64,000 nt of DNA, taken from contig CM035355.1 of the NCBI GenBank assembly GCA_020137815.1, forward strand, positions 7,852,271 to 7,916,270. The letters are read 5' to 3'. This DNA comes from Hormiphora californensis (Eukaryota > Ctenophora > Tentaculata > Cydippida > Pleurobrachiidae). Shown piece after piece: positions 55,048 through 64,000 of this stretch; position 1 is the first letter of the stretch, and each line of letters begins with the position of its first letter. A program made the translations under genes and the position numbers. The notes below the pieces were generated by a model. That model was not told the DNA's origin and did not search any database. It was given only the letters and a program-made list of their open reading frames with translations.

Positions 55048-55587
55048 GGGGGGAGAGAGAGAGAGAGAGAACCAAACAGAACCAGAGAGACAGAACTATA
55101 GCGCTTCCAGCAGCAGGCAGTTCGAGTGAGTGAGTTCGTGTGCAGTCTAATAAGATTAGCCACTAATTTCATTAGAGGGAAAGAGAGACAGTTGGAGAGG
55201 GAGGGAGAGAGTGAGAGAGTGAGAGAAAGACTGAGAGAGAAAGGGAGTGAGTGAAAGAGGAGCGACAGAGAGCAGTTGGGATTGACTTGTATGTCTGCTA
55301 TGTTTGCCTTCTCCCTTACGTTCTGTTATAACAGCAGTCATACTGCTATAGTAGTTCAAACATTAAATAGTTCCAACATTAAATACTAAATAGTTCCAAC
55401 AGTAAATGGGGTTCAAATGATAGTAGAATGCTGTCCCCTCACCAACCATTTAAAATGTTTACCTCACATCTGCTGTCCCAACCTTGTACTCCAAGCATTA
55501 CCTCACACCTCTATATAACTATAACAGCATGAACATTCAATGCTAAAGTAGTAAATAGTTCCAACAGTAAATTCTATTTATATGAGG
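54561..55587. other. non-coding with GA-rich tracts
   Basis: (GA)n at 54937-55012 and purine-rich tracts to about 55270. AAATAGTTCCAACA-type short repeats at 55365-55410 and 55553-55570. No gene recognised. Confidence 0.5.
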
Positions 55588-55775
55588 CATAAACTCTGGC
55601 CACTGGCGCGTTATTTCAGATAACTTTCTCCCAGCGCGCCGCTGGGAGAAGTTAGCTGGAGTTTATCCGCCGCTGGCGGATAAACTGGTTTAAATCACGA
55701 CGACGATCCCGAGGCGGAGCCGAGGGAGAGGCGGAGGGGTTTAAACCTATAACGTGCCAGTGGTCAGAGTTTATG
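55588..55775. mobile_element. 188 bp foldback element with internal hairpins
   Basis: Ends CATAAACTCTGGCCACTGGC and GCCAGTGGTCAGAGTTTATG. Inside are CCCAGCGCGCCGCTGGG and AGTTTATCCGCCGCTGGCGG-type stems. Related pieces at 56162-56245 (GCCAGTGGGAAATAA, CGCCACTGGCGCATTATT). Confidence 0.8.
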
Positions 55776-58744
55776 GGTTATATACCCTGTACTGCTTTAG
55801 TTGTTTATTTCAAGTATTACACACCAACAAGAGAGAGAACACTAATCAAAACACACAAAGAGAACTGAGAAATAGTTAAAAACACGTCACAATTGAGTGT
55901 ACACTGTTTGGTAACAGTTACTAAGCAGTTGCTAAGGAAAGAGAGTGAAAGAAATAACCTGATAAGGGGCATGTCACAAATAACACAGAGAAAGAGATAG
56001 TGAGACAAAAGGGGAGATAAAGAGAGAGTAATTGACGGAATGTGTCCTTTCTTTCTCTCCAATGTAGTGTGTAAGTGTTGCACATAGTGTTCCCTCTGTA
56101 TTTTAGTAAGAACTGATCATTTACACACACTTTGAATGTTACTAGGAGTTAAAATAAATAACCTGCCAGTGGGAAATAATCTGCCGCTGGACTGGCTGTT
56201 TACTGAGAGCGCGCTAGTGGGACTTCTCGCCACTGGCGCATTATTTAAGTTAGCAGGGTATATAAGTGGGTATTATGATAGTAGAATGCTGTCCCCTCAC
56301 CGCTGCAACCATTTAAAATGTTTACCTCACATCCACAATAGTTCAGGTAGTACAGTTTCGATCCTGACAAATTTTTAAACCAACACTATTATTGCAAAAT
56401 TTGATCAAATCTCCATTTCTCAAAATCTCCCCTGCTCTCCCTTTTGGGCTTTCCCCTTCCTTTATTTCCTTTTTTCTTTTCCTTGACTGTTAGCCCTTTG
56501 GTAGCCAGGGGTGGGGGTGGGGGAGTAGGTTTGATTAGTGAATTGCGTTGGTTTTTTCTCCCTTGTTTTAATTACTTTATCCTAAATTTTGAAAATTTTT
56601 TAAAAAGGTTAATAAAATAAAAATAACATAACGGAAGATAAAAGTCTCCCAGGTCCTAACCCCTGCACTTCCAAAATATTTGCTAACCGCATTTTATAGC
56701 CATCAAAAATGTTCCTGTAGGAAAAGGGGGGTATTAAAATGAAGAAGGTTGGGGTGACGAGAGGGAGAAGAGTGAGAGAGAAGAGAAGGAAAAGAGAGAG
56801 AGAAAAGAGAGAAAGAAGGGAAGGTCGAAGGCCGCCAAAGAGAAGGATTGAGAAGAAAAAATTTCCCGAGGTGCCTCCGTTTTTTAAGGGGCCTGTTCCT
56901 TCTCATTTTTTTCGGTGAGCTTTTTTTATTTTTTTTTCTTCTGCTCCTAATTGCTCTTTTTTTTCCCCTTCTTGGTTTTTTCTCCCCTTCTTCTTTTCTT
57001 TTTCTTTTCTCTCCCTTCCTCTTTTTTTATTTTCTTTCTCATCCCGCTTTTAATTCTCGTCCGTTTCTTCTGCCTGGGCTCTTGTCTTTCTTGTTCTTGT
57101 CGTTTGTCCTTTTTCTCTCTTTCCGGTTTTCGATTTCCCTTTTCCTTTTTCGTTTCTTGATTTGCATTGACTCCAATAAAAGTTGACGTTTTATTGTAAT
57201 TTTAGCAATATGATAACTCTATAGCTGTGAATTGTTGTCATCAATCCAATGCCGATATATATCTCTTTATCGAGTTTTATTTGTTTTTTTGCAAAATTTT
57301 TTAAACTGTGATAATTAAATTTTAAAACTAGGGGCTATAATTTCGGACGAATCTAGGTGGTCGAGGGGGCCTGTATTTAATATTATTAGCCACCAGAGAG
57401 ATTGACCTCGATAAGTTCTCTTTGAAATTGAATATCAGCAGTATCTATCTATAGATATCGGCTGATGAGTCCTTTAAAATGACTCGCTACAAAAAACACA
57501 TTTTATTGGTTTTTAGTTTGAGGGTTAGGGAAAGGGGGGAATTCCTTGACTGTGATTGGCCATTGTTGGTTGATATCTTATCAAGTGATTTGATTACCGT
57601 CCTATTATAGACGTGCGATATCTCCCGCCCCACTATAATATGTGAGAGAGATTGAGGGAGACAACTATCTCTCTTTTCTTTTCTCTCTTCTCTCCCCTCT
57701 CTCTCCTCTCTCTCTCGTTCCTCTTCATCTCTCTCTCTCTATCTCATCTCTCACTCCTCTCCGGCTCTCTCTGCTCTTCTAAATTGGACCGTGCTGGGTT
57801 GTGATTGGCTCAAAATTTTAATTTTTACCCCCTGTGGCGCTCGTTTTCTCTCTTTTCCCTCTCAGTTACCACAATGTGTGTCTCAGGTGAATGCAAAGGG
57901 AGCTTCAATAATTTATTAATACCCCCCATGGTTTATTGCTCAGTTTTGTAGCTATTTTCAAGCTCACCAAATAGAGTGTCCATTTAAAAAGGGGAAAATT
58001 GTACCGAGCCGCGTGGGGCCGTATCAGATAATAATTTATACTATTTGATTATCTTTGTCAGTTTATGAAATTTTTAAATTTTAAGAAATAAAATTTTGGT
58101 TTGATACTGCAGAGAAAGATCCCCTAAGTTTCTGAATTATTATTTCTGATCCCTTGACTCCCCAAACCAACACAGTAATAGTTTCTGTATTTATATATTC
58201 TACAGCCACTGCTGATAATTTATGGTACTTTATCGGACCTGCTGCTCAGTATAAATTGGTATCGCGAGACAAGCTATGTAACTAGGTATCCCGTCTCCAG
58301 TCACAATTATATAATATCCGTTGATCAATTCTCGTAGTCGCTACCGGTTATATATTGAACTTTGTAGAATTCTTACCAGCTTAAACTATACTAAGATATG
58401 ATCATTTCTTATTCTACCCGAATTATGTATTAAATTATGCTTATGATATATCTCGCTAACTGGTCAAGATATCTGTAGTGCAAGGAGATATAAAAGCTTT
58501 ATAAGTATCTTGTCTAGCCGTTCTAATTTGATATAAACACTTAAACAACTTAACGTACAGTGATTGCGAACATCAGGCATCTTCTTTTGAAAAATTTATC
58601 TGAGCATTCCTTGATGAACAACTAAATTTTTTGATCGGGTCCGCAGTATGTTTATTAAAAGTGTGATCTAATTTCTATCGGGTTTTTGAAAATCGAGCGA
58701 TAGTGGACACAATAAAAGTACATTACAGAGACAGGTGGCGGTCT
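55776..58744. other. long non-coding stretch upstream of the homeobox gene
   Basis: AT-rich, with a T/C-rich block at 56880-57170 and CT repeats at 57660-57775. No exon or RNA gene recognised. Candidate regulatory region for the homeobox gene at 59159; no specific element assigned. Confidence 0.45.
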
Positions 58745-59003
58745 TCAAGCTTAGAAAGAACAAATTTGTCTATTCATTTCTAAACAACTTTATAAGTAAA
58801 ACAAGGAAGTTTTAGTTCAACAGTTTACACATGTTTCAATACAACTTTATAAAGAGGTAAATCATATGTTATAACATATAATTTACCTCTTTATATTATT
58901 TAGATTTCAGACATATGATATAAAACATGCACGTTTTCACTTGAAGTATTAGTTGTTTACTAAGAAATGAATCTAGACAAATCTGTTCTCTCTAAGTTCC
59001 ATG
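58745..59003. mobile_element. imperfect inverted-repeat element with central palindrome
   Basis: Left arm AGAAAGAACAAATTTGTC then ATTCATTTCTAAACAACT; right arm GTTGTTTACTAAGAAATGA then AGACAAATCTGTTCTCTC. Near the centre is a separate palindrome, TAAAGAGGTAAAT ... ATTTACCTCTTTA (about 58851-58896). It lies about 155 bp before the homeobox start codon. Confidence 0.7.
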
Positions 59004-59158
59004 AAACATGTGTTGCGTCCTGCTGTATTATTTCGTTCTCTCTAAGTTCAGTAGCTCCAATCAACCACAGTTCTTTCGCATTTGCCTCCTGTTTTGCTAA
59101 ATAAGTCTAAGATTATAGTTGCCTGATATCCTTCATGAACAACACTTTCAGTATAACC

Positions 59159-62100
59159 ATGCTAAACCCACTTGATGAGCACGAGCCGCTTTTCTGTTCC
59201 CTAACCCAAGGTACGTCTTGAATTTTTTGTTTTAAAAAAGTTACGCCAGTTTTTACTCTTGCAAACTACTTCAAAACGTTACCAAAGTGATCTTTTTGTG
59301 CTGTTCAAGGAACCCTTTCAAGCTGGTAGCATGACAATCCAACATCTACTCTGGTGGCGGATGCAGGGTACTAATAAACTGTTTCCTCAGGTATGGTTGA
59401 TGGGGCACTTCTGAAGAAGAGGAAAGCAAGGAGATTCCGAACTACCTTCACGTCACATCAACTGTCAGCACTGGAGAGTGCCTTCTCTCAGACTCACTAC
59501 CCGGACATGTACATGAGAGAGGAACTGGCCCTTCGGATAGACCTCACCGAGGCCAGAGTACAGGTTAGTGGGGTTTAGCATGATCACCTGTCAGCGCATT
59601 GGCCACGCGACATGACAACCGCGATCAAAGCATTGGCATGATAAGATGATCGCTATTATAGCGTATACGTTGCGTAGAAATATGCTATACTTAACGAAAA
59701 CTGGTGTTGTTATATAGGTTGCTTTACTAAAAAAACAGCGTTTTTACATGTGGTTTTGCACCGAGTAAAACCTATATAAAAATCATTCAGCCCTATGTAA
59801 TAATATGCTATTTTCGTCAGTATAATTATGATGTAATGTCTCAACCATATGTTGCCGGAATGCAAAACAAAACTCCAGTCATAGCTGTTTTCTTCTTTGC
59901 AGGCCGCTCACTAAAGAGCTCTGGCTCAGTGGTAGAGCGTGATGCGAGCGAGCGATCTATCTTATCCATCTCTCTCTTTCGTCTATATGCTCTATCTCGC
60001 TCTCTCTCTATCTCTCTCTCTCTCTTCTCTCCTCTCTCTCTCTCTCTCCTTCTCTATCTCCCTTCTTCTCTCCTTCTCTCCTATCTTTTTCCTGTTTTTC
60101 TCCCATGTGTGTATTATGTGTCAGCTAAGTTGTTGTTAGTCAGTACGTCTTGCCTCTTGGCCTTCACGATATATGGATAATTTAATCGACTCAGTTAAAC
60201 GGGGTGTCCGAGAGTACGCCAGGAGCAGCCGGACAAGTGATGGCCGGTCCACCCTTCACTTGGCAGTTCTAACTAATGCCTGTTCTCCCATTACTACCCT
60301 ACTGGATGCCGGAGTCGACAGGTCCGCACAGGATCAAGTCGGAAACACCGCCATACACGTGGCTGCCACGGAGGGTGCGGATACTTCCCTGAAAACTCTC
60401 CTCACCTACCAACCACCGACCCTCAGCCCTGGAGCCAGTCCAGATGCCGGGCATCAAGGACCTGGTTGATTTGAGGAACAATAAAGGAGAGACTAGCCCT
60501 TCATCTGGCGTGCCGTGCAAATAGTCTCGCGTGTATCAAGCTACTGCCTGGAGAACTCTTCAGACATGTACAACATGACACCTGAAGGCAAACAGCCCTG
60601 TTCATTATGCGGTGAAATACGACAGTGTTGAGAGTGCGATACAACTGCTCAATCTGGACAGTGGACTGGCACACACAGACTCTAATAATGAACCACTGAT
60701 CCACCTGGCTACTTCCAAGGAGATGGTGGAGTTGCTGGTGAAGTATGGGGTTGATAGCACTGCACGGGATAGCACTGGAGTTACCGCACTTCACAGTGCC
60801 ATCAAACAAAGGAGCTATAAACTTTTGATTGCCCTGATACTGGCAAAGTGCCCACTGGATTTAACCGACAGCTTGGGAAATACAGCACTCCACACTTGTG
60901 TTTATGAAGGAGTACATCCATCCTATGTGAAGACCCTTGTGGTTTTTGGGGCTCCACTGGAGGTGCGAAACAATTCAGGCCGCACCGCCTATGAACTGAG
61001 CGAAGACCTTGTCAGAGGTCAACTAAAAACAATACTTCAGTCGGTTGGTGCACATGATCCCGCGTTTATGTCAAGAGGGGCGGAAAGGGAGACAAGAGCC
61101 GGGCAGAGCTCCTCCACACATCCTCGGTTCAGGCCGAGTTGGGGAGAGAGAGATGCTGCTGTATTGTCAGTGGATGGGGGAGGGATAAAGGGTCTGGTGG
61201 CCACACAGATCCTCCTGGAGCTTGAGAAAGTCACCAATTCCCCAGTGGTGGATCTGTTTGATTGGATATCTGGGTCCAGCATAGGATCTCTTCTAGTCCT
61301 GGCCAATAGGCATGCTCAGTCCGATATAAAAGAGATGCAACTGAAGCTATTTGATCTGAAGAACAAGGTATTTGAAGGAACCCGACCATACCGCTCTGAG
61401 ACTCTTGAAGAAACCATCAAGGATATCCTAGGATCGGACACTAGGATGTTGGATTCACTGTATCCCAGAGTCATTGTGACGACTGTAATAGCCGATGTCC
61501 GGCCATGTGTCCTGCACCTCTTCACCAACTATGGTGAAACAAATGAGCACTCTTGGAAGGCTGCCAGAGCCTCCGGGGCCGCCCCAAGCTACTTCTCACC
61601 CTTCCAAAACAAATACCTAGATGGTGGGGTTATGGCAAATAACCCCACCCTAACCACACTGTGCGAGATGAAGAAGTATAGCGATCGACTGCCCGAGGAC
61701 GTCGCTGAGCCCTGTAGACCTAGAATTGTGGTATCAGTTGGAACCAGTGCTGTGAAGAAGGTGGCTGTAGAGAACATTGACGTGGGGTTCAGACCCCGGA
61801 ACCCGGTGGAAGCAGCTAAGTTTGCTTCAGGTGTGATGGATCTACTGAACACCCTTGTTGAACAGTGCACAAACTGTGATGGTCCGGCGGTCGAACAGGC
61901 GGCGTGTTGGTGTGACAGTGTAGGTGCGAAATATTTCCGACTCCAGCCGGACATTGCGGATCCGACCCCTATGGATGAGAAGAATGATACGACAATAATT
62001 GAGATGTGCTGGCAGACATGCCAGTGGATTTATAGAGAGAGGGAGAAATTCGAGTCGATTGCGGATGAGCTTTACAGTAGTGCCAGCTCGTCGTGAGAAA

Positions 62101-62958
62101 AGTGAATATTTTTTGGGGAAATTTTACATGTTTAGGAAATTTAGTCATCGATTCTGATTATCGTTTGCCTCGGTTGTTTTTGTTGTTAGGAAAGTTTTGA
62201 TGTTCTCTTGTTTTTTTTTCAACGAAACAACTCACGGTGTTTTTATCGATTCCAGTTCCAAGGGTAACACTTAGCACCACAACTACATTACCCTTTCTCA
62301 GGTGTGGTTCCAGAACAGAAGGGCAAAGTGGAGGAAAAAAGAGAAACTAACAAAGATCCAAGCATCTTCTCTAACAGATGTCTCGTGCACCAGTTCCCTG
62401 GACAACCAACCTGCCCTTCAACCACGGTAAGCAGCATATTGTCGTATCTTCATTCTTCGTATCCTTTTTTAGATGTGTTTATTGATGTCGACATTTAAGT
62501 CACATTTAAACCTTCTTTCCCTCGATATGTATTGAACTATACTGAAATTTCAGATCTGAGCCTTCAACTTCCCACCACCGGCACAGTACATTAGACCAAG
62601 CACAGCGGGACCTGACGAGTCTACTGACTGGCAATAATATCATTCTGAATCCATTATTAAACTACGCAGTTATGCAGTAAGTATATCAATTAGCATACAC
62701 TACTTTATTAAATCTACCTATATTCATACACACTAATACTATCCAACGAAATTTCGTTCACACTATATTTTAATATTTTAAATTTTAATATTTCGCGAAA
62801 TATTGAAACTCCATAATTAATTTGAACCGTCCTTATTTAGGCAGCTGGAGCAGAGCAAGAGGGAGGAGGAGTTGAGGAAGATCAGAGAGTTCCTGGAAAG
62901 CAGGACGACTCTTGTTGATATCCCCGTTTGTAGCGTGGAAACTACCTCAACCACGTAG
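59159..62958 (+). CDS. paired-class (PRD-like, Q50) homeobox protein, 5 exons
   Basis: Predicted 196-residue transcription factor. Exons: 59159-59210, 59391-59563, 62302-62426, 62554-62676, 62841-62958 (phases 1, 0, 2, 2). Homeodomain residues 1-46 are in exon 2 ([40 protein letters not shown]) and 47-60 in exon 3 ([16 protein letters not shown]). The intron between homeodomain residues 46 and 47 is typical of paired-class genes. Position 50 is Gln, so this is PRD-like, near the Drgx/Phox2/Alx/Arx group; I cannot choose among them. No paired domain or octapeptide seen. Exon 5 has a charged helix ([20 protein letters not shown]), an OAR motif is absent, and the protein is short. Intron 2 (2.7 kb) contains an iPLA2-like retrocopy on the same strand. 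Confidence 0.9.
60173..62096 (+). pseudogene. intronless iPLA2-beta-like (PLA2G6) copy with frameshifted ankyrin part
   Basis: Calcium-independent phospholipase A2 of the ankyrin-patatin type, without introns, inside intron 2 of the homeobox gene. The 5' part (60173-60469) has ankyrin repeats ([20 protein letters not shown]). Between about 60440 and 60612 the homology continues ([38 protein letters not shown]) but in at least three shifted frames. From 60612 a 494-codon frame runs to 62096 with three more ankyrin repeats and an intact patatin domain: DGGGIKGL, serine elbow [18 protein letters not shown] and catalytic [11 protein letters not shown]. Enzymatic residues are kept. It could be a processed pseudogene, a gene with assembly indels, or a shorter functional lipase starting downstream. 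No poly-A tail or target duplication seen. Confidence 0.75.
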
Positions 62959-62962
62959 GTTA

Positions 62963-63105
62963 AAATGAAGGCCTCTCATTGGCTTAAAATGAAGGCCTCT
63001 CATTGGCTTAAAATGAAGGCCTCTCATTGGTTCACGCAACGGAAGTTAACCAAAAATGAAGGCCTCTCATTGGTTCACGCACCGGAAACTGACTAAAAAT
63101 GAAGG
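62963..63105. repeat. tandem repeat AAAATGAAGGCCTCTCATTGG
   Basis: About five units of AAAATGAAGGCCTCTCATTG, the last ones longer (with TTCACGCAACGGAA), just after the homeobox stop codon, so likely in its 3' UTR. Confidence 0.88.
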
Positions 63106-63464
63106 AACTGATCTCTTACTGTGTAACTCGATGTTAAGGACAGGGTTAAACTGTTATAGGTGACCATGGCTAGTTCACTGACAGTGCTGCTTGTAGTCAA
63201 AATACAGTAACGCAAAATACAGTAAGGAGACGCGCACGGTGCATAACGCGCGGCAAAAAGTTCATGTGTCAGCACATACTAGCGCCCTGATTGGTCACGG
63301 TTGCGCGTCGTCTTACTGTATCTTCGTTTTCCATTACCGTTTTCCCACTACAAGCGACCGTGTGATGGTGGGAACTTTAGAAAATGGAGTTCTCAATTCT
63401 GTGTCAACAACTGGTTTACTAAACCGTTTACTGGCTCCTAGTTGAGATAGTTCTAGCTCACACA
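63106..63464. other. non-coding, nothing recognised
   Basis: No splice-bounded coding segment recognised. Contains CAAAATACAGTAA repeats and a CpG patch (GGAGACGCGCACGG). Confidence 0.4.
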
Positions 63465-63655
63465 ACACCTATAGTAGTTCCGTGTCCTAAAGATAAACTT
63501 CTAGCTCACACAACACCTATTATAGTTCCGTGTCCTAAATTTAGGATCTTAAGATAAACTTCCAGCTCACACATACCACATTTTCAGATTGGACCGTGTC
63601 CTAAAGATAAACTTACAGCTCAAACATACCACATTTCAGATTGGACCGTGAAAGT
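63465..63655. repeat. degenerate tandem repeat, about 50 bp unit, four copies
   Basis: Units GTGTCCTAAAGATAAACTT then CTAGCTCACACAACACC or CAGCTCACACATACCAC, the later ones with ATTTTCAGATTGGACC. Confidence 0.8.
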
Positions 63656-63707
63656 ATAGCTGATAGTGTTTCCACGCTGAAGAGATACTACGAGAACCAA
63701 TGATGGG

Positions 63708-63862
63708 CTAGATCACGTGACTTGTGAGAGCTAGATCACGTGACTTGTGAGAGCTAGATCACGTGACTTGTGAGAGCTAGATCACGTGACTTGTGAGAGC
63801 TAGATCACGTGACCTCAATCCACCCTGAAGAGATACTACGAGAACCAATGATGATCACGTGA
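63708..63862. promoter_or_regulatory. array of E-boxes (GATCACGTGAC), five tandem plus one
   Basis: Five 23 bp units CTAGATCACGTGACTTGTGA (63708-63820) each contain the palindrome TCACGTGA, the high-affinity site for Myc/USF/MITF-TFE-type bHLH-ZIP proteins; a sixth lies at about 63854. A neighbouring duplicate CGAGAACCAATGATG brackets the array. A function is inferred only from the motif. Confidence 0.6.
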
Positions 63863-64000
63863 CACCTCAATGCAGGCGAAACTATATCGTTCATTGCCCA
63901 AATTCAATGAGAGGAAAATGACATGAACTTGTTATACGTCCATCTCTAGACCAGGGTGAACGGTAATGGTTGGATATTATATTTATAACCGATCGACCAA
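63863..64000. other. non-coding to window end
   Basis: Nothing recognised. Confidence 0.4.

Noticed and set aside
59917-59945. tRNA A-box-like CTGGCTCAGTGGTAGAGC
   Set aside because: No B-box or cloverleaf follows (it runs into CT repeats); at best a tRNA or SINE fragment.

Overview
The window is eukaryotic and almost certainly from an animal. It has many short introns with GT-AG borders, metazoan genes (TRAPPC2, Cdc20, SLC25A26, D2HGDH, an OST-alpha family pair, a paired-class homeobox gene, a class A GPCR), very long CT/CA/CAGA microsatellites and dense miniature transposons. A papain-type protease with a C-terminal ShKT domain, an F5/8-type lectin, and a SAP plus RT plus nuclease retroelement of the kind abundant in corals and anemones suggest a cnidarian or another early-branching animal. 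That taxonomic placement is an inference. No bacterial or organelle sequence was seen.

Layout. 1-4.9 kb is non-coding and repeat-rich, with a satellite of roughly 200 bp units. 4.9-6.1 kb (minus) holds the first exon of a PSAT1 homologue and a complete three-exon TRAPPC2. 6.2-9.1 kb (plus) is an intact 969-codon reverse-transcriptase ORF followed by a 77 bp perfect-type hairpin. 9.7-11.5 kb (minus) is a four-exon secreted lectin-like gene. 12-14.7 kb holds MITEs and a LINE ORF1. 15-18 kb (minus) is a five-exon Cdc20 with C-box and IR tail. 20.5-23.5 kb (plus) is SLC25A26, 23.7-24.5 kb an MCRIP-like gene, and 24.8-42.6 kb a 12-exon D2HGDH. Intron 5 of D2HGDH (10.6 kb) carries an antisense nine-exon cysteine protease gene. 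44.2-45.2 kb is an intronless GPCR. 45.5-52.2 kb (minus) is a tandem pair of OST-alpha/TMEM184-family genes with matching intron phases. 52-59 kb is non-coding. 59.2-63.0 kb (plus) is a paired-class homeobox gene whose intron 2 contains an intronless, 5'-frameshifted iPLA2-like copy.

The most striking pattern concerns splice sites and miniature transposons. A hAT-type MITE of about 109 bp (8 bp target duplications, CACGTG core, at least eight copies) lies in introns and repeatedly abuts splice donors. In the protease gene a 105 bp intron is exactly one MITE copy plus a 15 bp duplication of the exon end, which is the signature of an intron made by transposon insertion. A pogo-type MITE (CAGTCGGACCCCG ends, TA duplications) sits immediately at two further donors. 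Splice acceptors and donors with adjoining exon sequence are tandemly duplicated in at least six genes, sometimes in frame (45 and 63 nt). D2HGDH has two 108-nt versions of its metal-binding exon, which could be mutually exclusive.

All intron/exon joins were derived by hand from GT-AG signals, reading-frame continuity and recalled family sequence. They fit well (every gene closes in frame), but no alignment or transcript evidence was available.
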